DNA from: Variovorax sp. | GTDB taxonomy: Bacteria > Pseudomonadota > Gammaproteobacteria > Burkholderiales > Burkholderiaceae_C | Assembly (NCBI GenBank): GCA_017744285.1 | Contig: JAGIBP010000046.1 | Location: 1 to 49,394, forward strand | Direction of reading: 5' to 3' | Length of the DNA: 49,394 nt | In this document: positions 16,967 through 26,173 of the stretch, one piece after another | Layout: every line of letters starts with the position of its first letter | How positions within the stretch are numbered: the first letter of the stretch is position 1 | Notes under the pieces: model-generated | Told to the model about the DNA's origin: nothing | Database searches by the model: none | What the model saw: only the letters and a program-made list of their open reading frames with translations | Translations under genes and position numbers: made by a program

Positions 16967-17997
16967 GGCCGCCGTCGTTCTCTGCCGAGGGCGCACCGGG
17001 CACCCGCCGGCGCCTGCTGCAATTGCTCGTGGTCACCGCTTCGAGCTGGGGGCTGGGCGGGCCGGTGGCGCTGGCCCAGCCGGCCGCCGCATCGCCGGGC
17101 GCCGAGCCGCTGCAGCAGCTTCGCATCGGCTACCAGAAGTCGGCCGCGAACCTCGTCGTCGTGAAGCAGTCGGGTTGGCTGGAGAAGCGCTTCCCGGCCA
17201 CGAAGATTGCCTGGATCGAGTTTCCGGCCGGGCCGCAGCTGCTGGAGGCGCTGTCGGTCGGCAGCCTGGAGTTCGGGCTGACCGGCGATTCGCCGCCGGT
17301 CTTCGCGCAGGCCGCGGGCAAGGACCTCGTCTACGTGGGTGCCGAGCCACCCAAGCCCGACAGCTCCGCGGTGCTGGTGCTGAAGGATTCTCCGCTCAGG
17401 TCGCTCGCCGACCTCAAGGGCCGCAAGGTGGCGCTGCAGAAGGGATCGAGTGCGCATTACCTGCTGGTGCGCGCGGTCGAGAAGGCCGGGCTGCAATGGA
17501 CTGACATCCAGCCGGTCTACCTCGCGCCCGCCGATGCGCGGGCCGCCTTCGAGCGCGGCAGCGTCGATGCGTGGGCGATCTGGGACCCGTTCTATGCGGC
17601 GACCGAGCTCGCGATCCAGCCGCGTGCCCTCACGACCGGGCGCGGCCTGTCGGGCAACAACTCGTTCTATCTCGCCTCGCGACCGCTGGCCGAGAAGCAT
17701 CCGGCGGTGATCGCCGCGCTGTTCGAGGAGCTCACGCGCGCCGACCGCCTGGTGCAGCAGGAGCGCGGCGCCGCGATCAAGTTGATCGCCGATTTCAGCG
17801 GGCTCGATGCCGGCATCGTGAGCCTGTTTCTTCAACGCCGGCCGCCGTCGCCGGTCGGGCCGATCCAGCCGCAGACCGTGAGCGACCAGCAGCGCGTGGC
17901 CGATGCCTTCCACCGGCTCGGGCTGATCCCGAGGCCGGTCGAAGTCGCCCGCGCCGTCTGGCACCCCGATGCGCGGCTGGCTGCCGCCAAACCCTGA
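16963..17997 (+). CDS. ssuA: Aliphatic sulfonate ABC transporter substrate-binding protein
   Basis: Periplasmic receptor for alkanesulfonates, 344 residues. The N-terminus is long and carries GTRRRLLQLLVVTASSWGLGG, a signal peptide with a twin-arginine-like RRR, cleaved probably after ALAQ. The mature part starts LRIGYQKSAANLVVVKQSGWLEKRF, diagnostic of SsuA proteins, with WIEFPAGPQLLEALSVGSLEFGLTGDSPPVFAQAA following. The conserved VDAWAIWDPF and NNSFYLASR segments are present. It overlaps the microprotein by four bases and is followed 12 bases later by ssuD. Confidence 0.94.
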   Translation: MRPPSFSAEGAPGTRRRLLQLLVVTASSWGLGGPVALAQPAAASPGAEPLQQLRIGYQKSAANLVVVKQSGWLEKRFPATKIAWIEFPAGPQLLEALSVGSLEFGLTGDSPPVFAQAAGKDLVYVGAEPPKPDSSAVLVLKDSPLRSLADLKGRKVALQKGSSAHYLLVRAVEKAGLQWTDIQPVYLAPADARAAFERGSVDAWAIWDPFYAATELAIQPRALTTGRGLSGNNSFYLASRPLAEKHPAVIAALFEELTRADRLVQQERGAAIKLIADFSGLDAGIVSLFLQRRPPSPVGPIQPQTVSDQQRVADAFHRLGLIPRPVEVARAVWHPDARLAAAKP

Positions 17998-18009
17998 AAG
18001 GCCCATCCC

Positions 18010-19179
18010 ATGAACATCTTCTGGTTCCTTCCCACGCACGGCGACAGCCGCTACCTCGGCACCACCGAAGGCGCGCGAGCGGTCGACCTGGCCTATCTGC
18101 AGCAGGTCGCCGGCGCGGCGGACCGCCTCGGCTACGAGGGCGTGCTGATTCCCACCGGCCGCTCGTGCGAAGACCCGTGGGTGATCGCGTCGAGCCTGAT
18201 CGGCGCGACGAAGCGCCTCAAGTTCCTGGTCGCGGTGCGTCCGGGCCTGCACCAGCCGAGCCTGGCTGCGCGCATGGCCGCGACCTTCGACCGGCTCTCG
18301 GGCGGGCGCGTGCTGGTGAACCTCGTCACCGGCGGCGACCAGGCCGAGCTCGAAGGCGACGGCGTGTTCCAGGACCATGCCGCACGCTACGAGCAGTCGG
18401 CCGAGTTCATCCGCATCTGGCGCGAGATCATCGCGCGCAGCCATGACGGCCAGAGCTTCGACTACGACGGCAAGCACCTGAGCGTGAAGGGCGCGAAGCT
18501 GCTCTTCCCGCCCACGCAGAAGCCGTATCCGCCGGTGTGGTTCGGCGGCTCCTCCGAAGCCGCGCACGAGCTCGCGGCCGAGCAGGTCGATGCCTACCTG
18601 ACCTGGGGCGAGACGCCCGCCGAAGTCGCGAAGAAGATCGCCGATGTGCGCGAACGCGCAGCGCGCAAGGGGCGCACCGTCAAGTTCGGCATCCGCCTGC
18701 ACGTGATCGTGCGCGAGACCGAGGACGAGGCCTGGCGCGCCGCCGAGTCGCTGATCAGCCGTGTGAGCGACGACACCGTGATCCGCGCGCAGGCCGCGTT
18801 CGCGCGCATGGATTCGGAAGGCCAGCGCCGCATGGCCGCGCTGCATGCGGGCGGCGCGAAGCGCACCCGCGCCGACCTGGAGATCAGCCCGAACCTGTGG
18901 GCCGGCGTCGGCCTGGTGCGCGGCGGGGCGGGCACCGCGCTGGTGGGCGACGCGAAGACCGTGGCCGCGCGCATCGAGGAATACGCCGCGCTCGGCATCG
19001 AGAGCTTCATCCTCTCGGGCTACCCGCACCTGGAGGAGTCGTACCGCTTCGCCGAACTCCTGTTCCCGCTGCTGCCGCGCAAGCAGCGGCCGGACGCGCC
19101 GTCGCAGGCGCTCACCGGGCCCTTCGGCGAGGTCGTCGCCAACCTGGACGCGCCCTCGCGCCTGCTCTCGCAGAGCTGA
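18010..19179 (+). CDS. ssuD: FMNH2-dependent alkanesulfonate monooxygenase
   Basis: Cleaves alkanesulfonates to aldehyde and sulfite using FMNH2 and O2; cytoplasmic. The 389 residues match E. coli SsuD (381). The start [18 protein letters not shown] is the family's N-terminus. Recognisable segments of the luciferase-like TIM barrel are [62 protein letters not shown] and [21 protein letters not shown]. It sits between ssuA (12-base gap) and ssuC (14-base gap). FMNH2 should come from SsuE at the head of the block. Confidence 0.97.
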   Translation: MNIFWFLPTHGDSRYLGTTEGARAVDLAYLQQVAGAADRLGYEGVLIPTGRSCEDPWVIASSLIGATKRLKFLVAVRPGLHQPSLAARMAATFDRLSGGRVLVNLVTGGDQAELEGDGVFQDHAARYEQSAEFIRIWREIIARSHDGQSFDYDGKHLSVKGAKLLFPPTQKPYPPVWFGGSSEAAHELAAEQVDAYLTWGETPAEVAKKIADVRERAARKGRTVKFGIRLHVIVRETEDEAWRAAESLISRVSDDTVIRAQAAFARMDSEGQRRMAALHAGGAKRTRADLEISPNLWAGVGLVRGGAGTALVGDAKTVAARIEEYAALGIESFILSGYPHLEESYRFAELLFPLLPRKQRPDAPSQALTGPFGEVVANLDAPSRLLSQS

Positions 19180-19193
19180 AGCCAAGGACTCCC

Positions 19194-20033
19194 ATGACAG
19201 AACAAGTGCAAGCCCGGCCGCTGCCCGCGCCGGTGCCCTCGTTGAAGGGCGCCAGGGCCTTCGGCCTCTCGGTGGCGAAGCGGCTCGTGCCGTGGCTGGT
19301 GCCGGTGGGGCTGGTCGTGGCGTGGCAGGTTGCCTCGTCCTTCGGATGGCTCTCGACACGCGTGCTGCCCGCACCGCTCGACGTGGTCAAGGCCGCATGG
19401 AACCTCTCGGTCTCCGGCGAGCTGTGGACGCATGTGAAGGTGAGCGCCGGCCGCGCGCTCGGCGGGCTCGCGATCGGCGGCGGCCTCGGCCTGGTGCTGG
19501 GCCTGCTCACCGGCTCGGTCCGCTTCTTCGAGACGCTGCTCGATTCGAGCATCCAGATGGTGCGCAACATCCCGGCGCTCGCGCTGATCCCGCTGGTGAT
19601 CCTGTGGTTCGGCATCGACGAGTCGGCCAAGCTCTTCCTGATCTCGGTGTCGGTGTTCTTCCCGATCTACCTGAACACCTTCCACGGCATCCGCAACGTC
19701 GATCCGCAGCTCATCGAGATGGGCCGCACCTACGGGCTCTCGCGCTGGCAGCTCTACAAGGAAGTGATCCTGCCGGGCGCGACCTCGTCGATCCTCGTCG
19801 GCCTGCGTTTCTCGCTCGGGCTCATGTGGGTGATCCTGATCGTGGCCGAGACCATCTCGGCGCAGGCGGGCATCGGCTACCTCACGATGAACGCGCGCGA
19901 GTTCCTGCAGACCGACGTCGTGCTCGTGGGCATCCTGCTCTATGCATTGCTCGGCAAGCTGGCCGACCTGTTCGCGCGCGGACTCGAACGCTGGTGGCTG
20001 CGTTGGCACCCCGCCTACGGCGCGTCGAAATAA
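19194..20033 (+). CDS. ssuC: Aliphatic sulfonate ABC transporter permease
   Basis: Inner-membrane channel of the sulfonate importer, 279 residues starting at [20 protein letters not shown] after the ribosome-binding site AAGGACTCCC. About six transmembrane segments are visible (e.g. [20 protein letters not shown] and [16 protein letters not shown]). The cytoplasmic EAA coupling motif reads [22 protein letters not shown]. The [19 protein letters not shown] stretch is typical of SsuC/TauC. It is followed 19 bases later by ssuB. Confidence 0.96.
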   Translation: MTEQVQARPLPAPVPSLKGARAFGLSVAKRLVPWLVPVGLVVAWQVASSFGWLSTRVLPAPLDVVKAAWNLSVSGELWTHVKVSAGRALGGLAIGGGLGLVLGLLTGSVRFFETLLDSSIQMVRNIPALALIPLVILWFGIDESAKLFLISVSVFFPIYLNTFHGIRNVDPQLIEMGRTYGLSRWQLYKEVILPGATSSILVGLRFSLGLMWVILIVAETISAQAGIGYLTMNAREFLQTDVVLVGILLYALLGKLADLFARGLERWWLRWHPAYGASK

Positions 20034-20052
20034 GCAACAGGAGGAGAAGACC

Positions 20053-20874
20053 ATGAGTGCCATTCCCCAGGCCAGCGCCATCGAAGCGGGCGGCGTGCGG
20101 CTGGACATCCGCGGCCTGTCCAAGCGCTATGGCGCGCGCGAGGTGCTGCGCAACGCGCAGCTCACCGTGGAGCCGGGCCAGTTCATCGCCATCGTGGGCC
20201 GCAGCGGGTGCGGCAAGAGCACCTTGCTGCGGCTGATCGCCGGGCTGGAGGACGCGAGCGAAGGCGCGCTCTTCACCGACGGCCAGCCCGTCGACGGACT
20301 TCACGACGACACGCGGATCATGTTCCAGGAAGCGCGCCTGCTGCCCTGGCGGCGCGTGCTCGACAACGTGACGCTGGGCCTTCCGGCCGCCAGCCGCGCG
20401 CGCGGCGCCGAGGTGCTCGCGCAGGTCGGCCTGGCCGAGCGCCAGGACGAATGGCCGGCGCGCCTGTCGGGCGGCCAGCGCCAGCGCGTGGCCCTGGCGC
20501 GCGCGCTGGTGCATCACCCGCGCCTCTTGCTGCTCGACGAGCCGCTGGGCGCGCTCGATGCCCTGACGCGCATCGAGATGCACCGGCTGATCGAGCGCCT
20601 GTGGCAGCGCCACCGCTTCACCGCGCTGCTGGTCACGCACGACGTGCAGGAGGCGGTGGCGCTGGCCGACCGCGTGATCCTGATCGAGGATGGCCGCATC
20701 GCGCTGGACGAGACCATCGCGCTCGCACGTCCGCGCTCGCAGGGCGATCCGGCCTTCGCCGCCATCGAGAAGCGCATCCTCGACCGCGTGCTGCAAAAGC
20801 CCGATGACGCCGAGCCCGCCAACGACATGCGCTGGGCCGACGGTCCTGCCCACGCGCTGCGTTGGGCGGTCTGA
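20053..20874 (+). CDS. ssuB: Aliphatic sulfonate ABC transporter ATP-binding protein
   Basis: ATPase of the sulfonate importer, 273 residues, preceded by CAGGAGGAGAAGACC. It has Walker [10 protein letters not shown] (residues 49-57), a Q-loop in [17 protein letters not shown], the signature [15 protein letters not shown], Walker [15 protein letters not shown] and the switch His in [10 protein letters not shown]. The [11 protein letters not shown] segment is characteristic of SsuB/TauB/NrtD-type ATPases. An extra C-terminal tail (about residues 245-273, ending HALRWAV) follows the ATPase core. The next gene, ssuF, starts 40 bases downstream. Confidence 0.95.
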   Translation: MSAIPQASAIEAGGVRLDIRGLSKRYGAREVLRNAQLTVEPGQFIAIVGRSGCGKSTLLRLIAGLEDASEGALFTDGQPVDGLHDDTRIMFQEARLLPWRRVLDNVTLGLPAASRARGAEVLAQVGLAERQDEWPARLSGGQRQRVALARALVHHPRLLLLDEPLGALDALTRIEMHRLIERLWQRHRFTALLVTHDVQEAVALADRVILIEDGRIALDETIALARPRSQGDPAFAAIEKRILDRVLQKPDDAEPANDMRWADGPAHALRWAV

Positions 20875-20914
20875 GCCTTTCCAACCCAACCTTCCCAACC
20901 CAAGGAGTTTCATC

Positions 20915-21130
20915 ATGTCCATCCAAGCCATCAACGTCCGCAACCAGTTCAAGGGCAAGGTCCGCGAGATCATCCGCGGCGACGTCGTCTCCGAAGTCGA
21001 TGTCGAGACCGCCTGGGGCATCGTGACCTCGGTCATCACCACGCGCTCGGTCGACGAACTCCAGCTCAAGCCCGGTTCCGACGTGGTCGCGCTGGTGAAG
21101 TCGACCGAAGTGTCGATCGCCAAGCTCTGA
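20915..21130 (+). CDS. ssuF: SsuF-like molybdopterin-binding (TOBE/Mop) protein
   Basis: A 71-residue single-domain protein, [20 protein letters not shown]..., consisting of one TOBE/Mop fold like the molybdate-binding molbindins. The family markers are [13 protein letters not shown] [10 protein letters not shown] at the start and [21 protein letters not shown] at the end. The ATG is preceded by CCAAGGAGTTTCATC. In Pseudomonas putida the sixth gene of ssuEADCBF is a protein of this type needed for growth on sulfonates, and here it likewise follows ssuB, which supports the name. What it binds in this role is unclear. Its stop overlaps the metN start by one base. Confidence 0.85.
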   Translation: MSIQAINVRNQFKGKVREIIRGDVVSEVDVETAWGIVTSVITTRSVDELQLKPGSDVVALVKSTEVSIAKL

Positions 21131-22173
21131 TGATCGAACTCGCAGACATCCATCAGATCTACGACGGCCCGCAGGGGCCGGTCGAGGCCCTGAAGGGCAT
21201 CGACCTGGACGTGGCGCCGGGCGAGGTCTTCGGCGTGATCGGGCGCAGCGGCGCGGGCAAGAGCTCGCTGGTGCGCACCATCAATCTATTGAACCGGCCG
21301 GTGCGCGGCAGCGTGCGCGTGGACGGCCGCGAACTCACCGCCTTGCCCGAGGCCGAACTGCGCGCCGCGCGGCAGGGCATCGGCATGGTCTTCCAGCACT
21401 TCAACCTGCTGTCGTCGCGCACCGTGTACGACAACGTGGCGCTGCCGCTGGAGCTCGCGGGCCTGCGGCCGGCCGAGATCCGGGCGCGCGTGGAGCCGCT
21501 GCTGGACCTGGTCGGCCTCGCGAGCCTGCGCGGGCGCTACCCGGCGCAGATCAGCGGCGGCCAGAAGCAGCGCGTGGGCATCGCGCGCGCGCTGGCCAAC
21601 CGGCCGAAGGTGCTGCTGTCGGACGAGGCGACCTCGGCGCTCGACCCCGAAACCACGCGCTCCATCCTCGCGCTCCTGCAGCAGATCAACCGCGAGTTCG
21701 GCCTCACGGTGGTGCTCATCACGCACGAGATGCAGGTGATCAAGCAGCTCGCGCAGCAGGTCGCGGTGATCGACAAGGGCCGCATCGTCGAGCGGGGCGC
21801 GGTGCTCGATGTGTTCACCCGCCCGCAGCACGAGACCACGCGCAGCCTGCTCGAGGACATTGCGCCGCAGGCGCTGCCCGACAGCGTGCTCTCGCGCATC
21901 CGCGCGCTGATGCAGGGCCGCGACGCGCCGCCGTCGCAGCTGCTGCGGCTGGCCTTCGCGGGCGAGGACTCGGCCGACCAGCCCTTGCTGTCGGACGTCA
22001 TCCGCCGCTTCGGCATCGACCTGTCGATCGTGCACGGGCAGGTCGACGAGATCCAGGGGCGTCCCTTCGGCTCGCTCGCGGTGCTGGCGCGCGGCGCGCG
22101 CGAGCAGCTCGCGGCGGCGGTGACGCACCTGCGCGGCGCCGGCGTGCTGGTGCAGGAGGTGGCCCATGTTTGA
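21130..22173 (+). CDS. metN: Methionine ABC transporter ATP-binding protein
   Basis: ATPase of the D/L-methionine importer, 347 residues. It has Walker [10 protein letters not shown], the Q-loop [26 protein letters not shown], the signature [15 protein letters not shown], Walker [13 protein letters not shown] and the switch His in [11 protein letters not shown]. The last 90 or so residues ([20 protein letters not shown] onward) form the NIL domain, which in E. coli MetN binds methionine and inhibits transport. The start overlaps the ssuF stop (TGATG), so the methionine genes are translationally linked to the sulfonate operon. The 3' end overlaps metI by 8 bases. Confidence 0.96.
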   Translation: MIELADIHQIYDGPQGPVEALKGIDLDVAPGEVFGVIGRSGAGKSSLVRTINLLNRPVRGSVRVDGRELTALPEAELRAARQGIGMVFQHFNLLSSRTVYDNVALPLELAGLRPAEIRARVEPLLDLVGLASLRGRYPAQISGGQKQRVGIARALANRPKVLLSDEATSALDPETTRSILALLQQINREFGLTVVLITHEMQVIKQLAQQVAVIDKGRIVERGAVLDVFTRPQHETTRSLLEDIAPQALPDSVLSRIRALMQGRDAPPSQLLRLAFAGEDSADQPLLSDVIRRFGIDLSIVHGQVDEIQGRPFGSLAVLARGAREQLAAAVTHLRGAGVLVQEVAHV

Positions 22174-22831
22174 CGCGTTCACCGGGCCGATGCTCGGTCT
22201 CTTCGCCACGTCGCTCTGGGAGACCATCGTGATGGTCGGCGTCTCGGGCCTGATCGGCGCGGCCATCGGCGTGCCGCTGGGCGTGTACCTGCATCTCACC
22301 GGCGATGGCGGGGTGCTCGAGAACCGGCCGGCCAACCGCATCATCGGCGCCGTCGTCAATGCGGTGCGCTCCACGCCTTTCATCATCCTGCTGGTGGCGA
22401 TCATTCCGCTGACGCGGCTTCTGACCGGCTCGTCGATCGGCACCGCGGCGGCCGTGGTGCCGCTGTGCCTGGCCGCCGCGCCCTTCGTCGCGCGGCTGGT
22501 CGAGACCTCGCTGCGCGAGGTCGACCGCGGCCTGGTCGAAGCGGCGCAGGCCATGGGCGCGAGCACGCGGCAGATCATCTGGAAGGTGCTCCTGCCCGAA
22601 GCGCTCCCCGGCATCGTGGCCGGCGTGACGATCACCTTCGTGAGCCTCACGGGCTATTCGGCCATGGCCGGTGCCATCGGCGGCGGCGGGCTGGGCGACC
22701 TCGGCATCCGCTACGGCTACCAGCGCTTCCTGCCCGAGGTGATGCTGGCCGTGGTGCTGGTGCTGATCCTCTTCGTGCAGGCCGTGCAGAGCGGCGGCGA
22801 CTGGCTGGTGCGCCGGCTCAGCCACAAGTGA
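22166..22831 (+). CDS. metI: Methionine ABC transporter permease
   Basis: Inner-membrane subunit of 221 residues, typical for MetI (217 in E. coli). It begins [24 protein letters not shown] and has five hydrophobic segments. The coupling loop reads [28 protein letters not shown]. The [24 protein letters not shown] segment is highly conserved in MetI. It overlaps metN by eight bases, and metQ follows after 41 bases. Confidence 0.96.
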   Translation: MFDAFTGPMLGLFATSLWETIVMVGVSGLIGAAIGVPLGVYLHLTGDGGVLENRPANRIIGAVVNAVRSTPFIILLVAIIPLTRLLTGSSIGTAAAVVPLCLAAAPFVARLVETSLREVDRGLVEAAQAMGASTRQIIWKVLLPEALPGIVAGVTITFVSLTGYSAMAGAIGGGGLGDLGIRYGYQRFLPEVMLAVVLVLILFVQAVQSGGDWLVRRLSHK

Positions 22832-22872
22832 TCTCTCTCCATCTCTCTCCCACAGGAACCAAGGAACACGAC

Positions 22873-23679
22873 ATGAACCACAGCAAACGCGGCCTCCTTC
22901 AAGCGGCCGTCGTCATCGCCCTTGGCGCCGGCTTCGGCGCCGTGCCGGTCTTCGCGCAGGACAAGCCGATCAAGGTCGGCGTGACCGGCGGCCCGCACGC
23001 GCAGATCCTCGAGCAGGTGCGCAAGGTCGCCGAGAAGGACGGCCTCAAGATCCAGATCGTCGAGTTCAGCGACTACGTGCAGCCGAATGCCGCGCTGGCC
23101 GCGGGCGACCTCGACGCCAACAGCTACCAGCACAAGCCCTACCTCGACCAGCAGGTCAAGGACCGCCACTACAAGATCGTGGACGTGGGCTACACGGTCA
23201 ACTTCCCGATCGGCATCTATTCGAAGAAGGTCAGGAGCCTCAAGGAGCTCAAGGACGGCGCGCGCTTCGGCATCCCGAACGACCCGACCAACGGCGGCCG
23301 CGTGCTGCTGGTGCTGCAGGACCAGGGGCTCATCAAGCTCAAGCCCGACGCCGGCCTCAAGGCGACGCCGCTCGACGTGATCGACAACCCGAAGAAGATC
23401 CGGTTCGTGGAAGTCGATGCGGCCCAGCTGCCGCGCACGCTCGACGATCTCGATGCCGCGGGCATCAACACCAACTACGCGCTCTCGGCCGGCCTCAATC
23501 CGGGCAAGGACGCGATCGCGCGCGAGGGCGCGAAGAGCCCGTACGTCAACCTGCTGGCCGTGCGCGATCAGGACAAGGACAAGCCCTGGGTCGCCAAGCT
23601 CGTGAAGGCCTACCACTCCGACGAGGTGCGCAGCTTCGTGCAGAACGAATTCAAGGGCTCGGTCCTGGCGAGCTGGTGA
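22873..23679 (+). CDS. metQ: Methionine-binding protein (MetQ/NlpA family), no lipobox
   Basis: Periplasmic receptor of the methionine importer, 268 residues. The mature region starts IKVGVTGGPHAQILEQVRKVA and contains FSDYVQPNAALAAGDLDANSYQHKPYLD, the NlpA-family signature, plus GIPNDPTNGGRVLLVLQDQGLI. The signal peptide (MNHSKRGLLQAAVVIALGAG, cleaved after VFAQ) has no cysteine, so unlike the E. coli lipoprotein it should be a soluble secreted protein. A GTTT/GAAAC hairpin (23693-23719) follows within 15 bases of the stop, separating it from the serine acetyltransferase gene. Confidence 0.95.
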   Translation: MNHSKRGLLQAAVVIALGAGFGAVPVFAQDKPIKVGVTGGPHAQILEQVRKVAEKDGLKIQIVEFSDYVQPNAALAAGDLDANSYQHKPYLDQQVKDRHYKIVDVGYTVNFPIGIYSKKVRSLKELKDGARFGIPNDPTNGGRVLLVLQDQGLIKLKPDAGLKATPLDVIDNPKKIRFVEVDAAQLPRTLDDLDAAGINTNYALSAGLNPGKDAIAREGAKSPYVNLLAVRDQDKDKPWVAKLVKAYHSDEVRSFVQNEFKGSVLASW

Positions 23680-23692
23680 GCGCGTGGCCGGC

Positions 23693-23719
23693 GGGCGGGT
23701 TTCGTGTAGAAACCCGTCC
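23693..23719 (+). terminator. 11-bp hairpin after metQ (attenuator or weak terminator)
   Basis: GGGCGGGTTTC (23693-23703) pairs with GAAACCCGTCC (23709-23719) across a GTGTA loop, with one G-U pair. The following bases lack a proper T-run (only GGGGTTTTG further on), so partial termination or mRNA protection is more likely than full termination. Confidence 0.45.
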
Positions 23720-23772
23720 GAGGTGGGGTTTTGCGCGATGGCGCATCGTGGAACCCACGACCGGAGGAATGC

Positions 23773-24690
23773 ATGTCTTTGTTCGATGTGAGCGACATCG
23801 TCGCCGCGCTGCATGCGGCGCGCGACGAATGGCGCGATGCCCAGAAGCGATCGCGCGAGCCCGGCAGCCGGGAGTTTCCCTCGCGCGAGGCGCTGGCCGA
23901 CATTGTCGAGTCCCTCAAGGGCGCGCTCTTTCCCATGCGTCTCGGCCCGCCCGACCTGCGGCGCGAAAGCGAGGACTTCTACGTCGGCTACACGCTCGAC
24001 GCGGCCCTGCAGTCGCTGTGGACACAGGCCCGGCTGGAGCTGCTCTACACCTCGCGGCACGACCCGCGGCCGGCCGACGCGATCGACGCCGAGGCCACCG
24101 CGGCGGTGCGCGACTTCGCGGCCGCGCTGCCCGGCATCCGACGCATGCTCGACGGCGATGTGCTCGCGGCCTACCAGGGCGACCCCGCCGCGCGCAGCGT
24201 CGACGAGGTGCTGCTGTGCTATCCGGGCATCCTCGCGATGATCCATCACCGGCTCGCGCATCGTCTCTATGGCCTGAAGCTGCCACTGCTCGCGCGCATC
24301 GTCGCCGAGCTCGCTCACAGCGTGACCGGCATCGACATCCACCCCGGCGCGCGGATCGACGCGGGCTTCTTCATCGACCACGGCACCGGCGTGGTGATCG
24401 GCGAGACGGCCGTGATCGGCAAACGCGTGCGCATCTACCAGGCCGTCACGCTGGGCGCCAAGCGCTTTCCGACCGACGCCGACGGCAACCTGCAGAAGGG
24501 GCAGCCGCGCCATCCGATCGTGGAGGACGACGTGGTCATCTATGCGGGCGCGACCATCCTCGGGCGCGTCACGCTCGGCAAGGGCGCGACCATCGGCGGC
24601 AACGTGTGGATCACCGAAGACGTGCCGCCGGGCGCCAGCGTGTCGCAGGCGAGTCTGCAGAACGCGCCGCTGCGCGCGGGGGTGCGCTGA
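23773..24690 (+). CDS. epsC: Serine O-acetyltransferase, EpsC type
   Basis: Makes O-acetylserine, the carbon acceptor for sulfide in cysteine synthesis; cytoplasmic. The 305 residues from ATG 23773 (after CCGGAGGAATGC) comprise an N-terminal helical domain of about 185 residues and a left-handed beta-helix of hexapeptide repeats. The latter includes IDIHPGARIDAGFFIDHGTG, VVIGETAVIG, YQAVTLGAKRFPTDADGNLQ, RHPIVEDDVVIYAGATILG and TIGGNVWITEDVPPGA. The catalytic His/Asp region is HPGA and DHGTG. The length fits the EpsC subfamily rather than E. coli CysE (273). It places the O-acetylserine supply in the same transcription direction as the sulfur-uptake genes; 93 bases separate it from metQ. Confidence 0.94.
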   Translation: MSLFDVSDIVAALHAARDEWRDAQKRSREPGSREFPSREALADIVESLKGALFPMRLGPPDLRRESEDFYVGYTLDAALQSLWTQARLELLYTSRHDPRPADAIDAEATAAVRDFAAALPGIRRMLDGDVLAAYQGDPAARSVDEVLLCYPGILAMIHHRLAHRLYGLKLPLLARIVAELAHSVTGIDIHPGARIDAGFFIDHGTGVVIGETAVIGKRVRIYQAVTLGAKRFPTDADGNLQKGQPRHPIVEDDVVIYAGATILGRVTLGKGATIGGNVWITEDVPPGASVSQASLQNAPLRAGVR

Positions 24691-24705
24691 AGCGCCGCAT
24701 TTTTT
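24684..24705 (+). terminator. Possible weak terminator after the acetyltransferase gene
   Basis: GCGC-TGAA-GCGC overlaps the stop codon and is followed four bases later by six T (24700-24705). The stem is only 4 bp, so this is a marginal candidate. Confidence 0.25.
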
Positions 24706-24777
24706 CCGCCCGATGCGCCAGGCACTGCGCACAATGGGCGCCTCGCGATGTTCCTCAACCCGTCACAAGGAGATTCC

Positions 24778-25329
24778 ATGGCCCAGAAGAAAATCGCTGT
24801 CGTGATCGGCAGCCTGCGCAAGGATTCGCTGAATCGCAAGCTGGCGCTGGCGATCGCTCATCTCGCCCCGCCGGACTTCACTTTCGAGCATGTCCGCATC
24901 GACGACCTGCCGCTCTACGACCAGGACCAGGACGGCAACCAGGCACCGGCGGTGCGCCGGCTCAAGGGCGAGATCTCGGCCGCCGACGGCGTGCTGTTCG
25001 TGACGCCGGAATACAACCGCGCGATCCCGGGCGTGCTGAAGAACGCGATCGACAATGCGTCCCGGCCCTATGGGCAGAGCGCCTGGGCCGGCAAGCCAGC
25101 CGGCGTGATCGGGATCTCCATCGGGCAGATCGGCACCGCCGTCGCGCAGCAGCAGCTGCGGGCCGTGCTGGCCTACCTCGACATGCCGACCCTCGGCCAG
25201 CCCGAGGTCTTCCTGCAGAACAAGGAAGGTCTCTTCGACGACAAGGGTCACGTGGCCGAGGGCAGCAAGCAGTTCCTGCAAAGCTGGGTCGACAAGTTCG
25301 TGGCCTGGATCAACGACCACTCGAAGTAG
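24778..25329 (+). CDS. NAD(P)H-dependent FMN reductase (chromate/quinone reductase type)
   Basis: A flavodoxin-fold oxidoreductase of 183 residues, preceded by ACAAGGAGATTCC. The FMN phosphate-binding loop GSLRKDSLNRKLA (about residues 11-23) and the second FMN contact TPEYNRAIPGVLKNAIDNASRP are diagnostic of the ChrR/YieF-AzoB family (quinone, chromate, azo or free-FMN reduction). It is the last gene of the plus-strand sulfur block and ends 17 bases before a strong terminator. Its neighbour azoR converges on it, so two different flavin reductases share the terminator. A supply of reduced flavin for sulfonate oxygenases is possible but unproven. Confidence 0.9.
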   Translation: MAQKKIAVVIGSLRKDSLNRKLALAIAHLAPPDFTFEHVRIDDLPLYDQDQDGNQAPAVRRLKGEISAADGVLFVTPEYNRAIPGVLKNAIDNASRPYGQSAWAGKPAGVIGISIGQIGTAVAQQQLRAVLAYLDMPTLGQPEVFLQNKEGLFDDKGHVAEGSKQFLQSWVDKFVAWINDHSK

Positions 25330-25338
25330 GCGGCGAAG

Positions 25339-25380
25339 AAAAAAAGGGCGGGTACGCCGATGCGTACCCGCCCTTTTTTT
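25339..25380. terminator. Strong bidirectional intrinsic terminator
   Basis: A perfect 12-bp stem, GGGCGGGTACGC (25346-25357) and GCGTACCCGCCC (25362-25373), has a CGAT tetraloop. It is flanked by seven A (25339-25345) and seven T (25374-25380). It works on both strands, ending the sulfur block from the left and azoR from the right. Confidence 0.93.
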
Positions 25381-25395
25381 GTCTCGACGCGAGGG

Positions 25396-26043
25396 TCAGG
25401 CCGCCAGCGTGGCCCGGTCCTGGTTCGCGGCCCGGCCGGTCGCCACCGCGATGTCGGCGCGCGCGGCACCGAGGGCGGCCGCCTTCGCGGCGTCGCCCAT
25501 CGCGACGCCCTCGGCGCGGACGAAGCGCACGTCCGTGATGCCGAAGAAGCCGAAGATCACCTTCAGGAAGCTCTCCTGGTGCTCCATGGCCTGGCCGCCT
25601 TCGCTGGTCGAGTACACGCCGCCGCGGCTCGAGGCCACGATCACCGTCTTGCCGCCGGCCAGGCCCACCGGCCCCTTGTCGGTGTACTTGAAGGTGCGGC
25701 CCACTTGCGCCAGGCGGTCGATCCAGGCCTTCAGCTGCGTCGGCACCGTGAAGTTGTAGAGCGGTGCGCCGACGACGATCACGTCCGCGGCCAGGAACTG
25801 CGCCACCAGGCGCTCCGACACCTCGTTCTCGCGGCGCTGGGCCTCGGTCGGCTCCGCCTGCACGCCGACCTTGATGCCGAGCGCGTCGGCGCTGAAGTGG
25901 TTGGGCGTGTCCACCGCCAGGTCGAGGTACTCGACGCTGGTGTGGGGATGGTTCTTGCGCCAGTCGGCCACGATCTCGGCCGTGAGTTGGCGCGAGACGG
26001 AATTGGCGCCCAGGACGCTGGAGTCGACGTGCAGCAGTTTCAT
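25396..26043 (-). CDS. azoR: FMN-dependent NADH-azoreductase
   Basis: Two-electron reductase of azo dyes and quinones, 215 residues, cytoplasmic. The start is ATG 26043 ([20 protein letters not shown]), giving the canonical AzoR N-terminus; an upstream in-frame start at 26073 would add a non-conserved leader. FMN-binding signatures are [34 protein letters not shown] and [12 protein letters not shown]. Divergently transcribed from a LysR-type gene across 130 bases that contain a matching dyad, the usual layout of a regulator and its target. Confidence 0.93.
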   Translation of the reverse strand: MKLLHVDSSVLGANSVSRQLTAEIVADWRKNHPHTSVEYLDLAVDTPNHFSADALGIKVGVQAEPTEAQRRENEVSERLVAQFLAADVIVVGAPLYNFTVPTQLKAWIDRLAQVGRTFKYTDKGPVGLAGGKTVIVASSRGGVYSTSEGGQAMEHQESFLKVIFGFFGITDVRFVRAEGVAMGDAAKAAALGAARADIAVATGRAANQDRATLAA

Positions 26044-26100
26044 GATCGTGTCTTTCTTGAACAGGGCCGGCACGGAAATCGTTTCGGCATGGAAAGAATT

Positions 26101-26161
26101 CTATTTTTGTGACGATTGATTGATAAGTCGGCAAAATCGGCTCAAATCGTTCCACAAATAG
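26101..26161. promoter_or_regulatory. Long inverted repeat in the azoR/lysR intergenic region
   Basis: A 17-base arm at 26101-26117 (CTATTTTTGTGACGATT) and its near complement at 26145-26161 (AATCGTTCCACAAATAG) match at 14 of 17 positions, 27 bases apart. It sits between the two divergent starts and ends 12 bases before the lysR ATG. This looks like the paired binding site of the adjacent LysR protein, controlling azoR and itself. Confidence 0.6.
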
Positions 26162-26173
26162 GACAATCGATCG

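Noticed and set aside
16012..19374. Long minus-strand open frame across ssuE, ssuA and ssuD
   Set aside because: It spans several well-identified plus-strand genes and has no recognisable domain.
22832..22872. SAM or other riboswitch ahead of metQ or metN
   Set aside because: The gaps are too short (41 bases, and an overlap at metN) to hold an aptamer.
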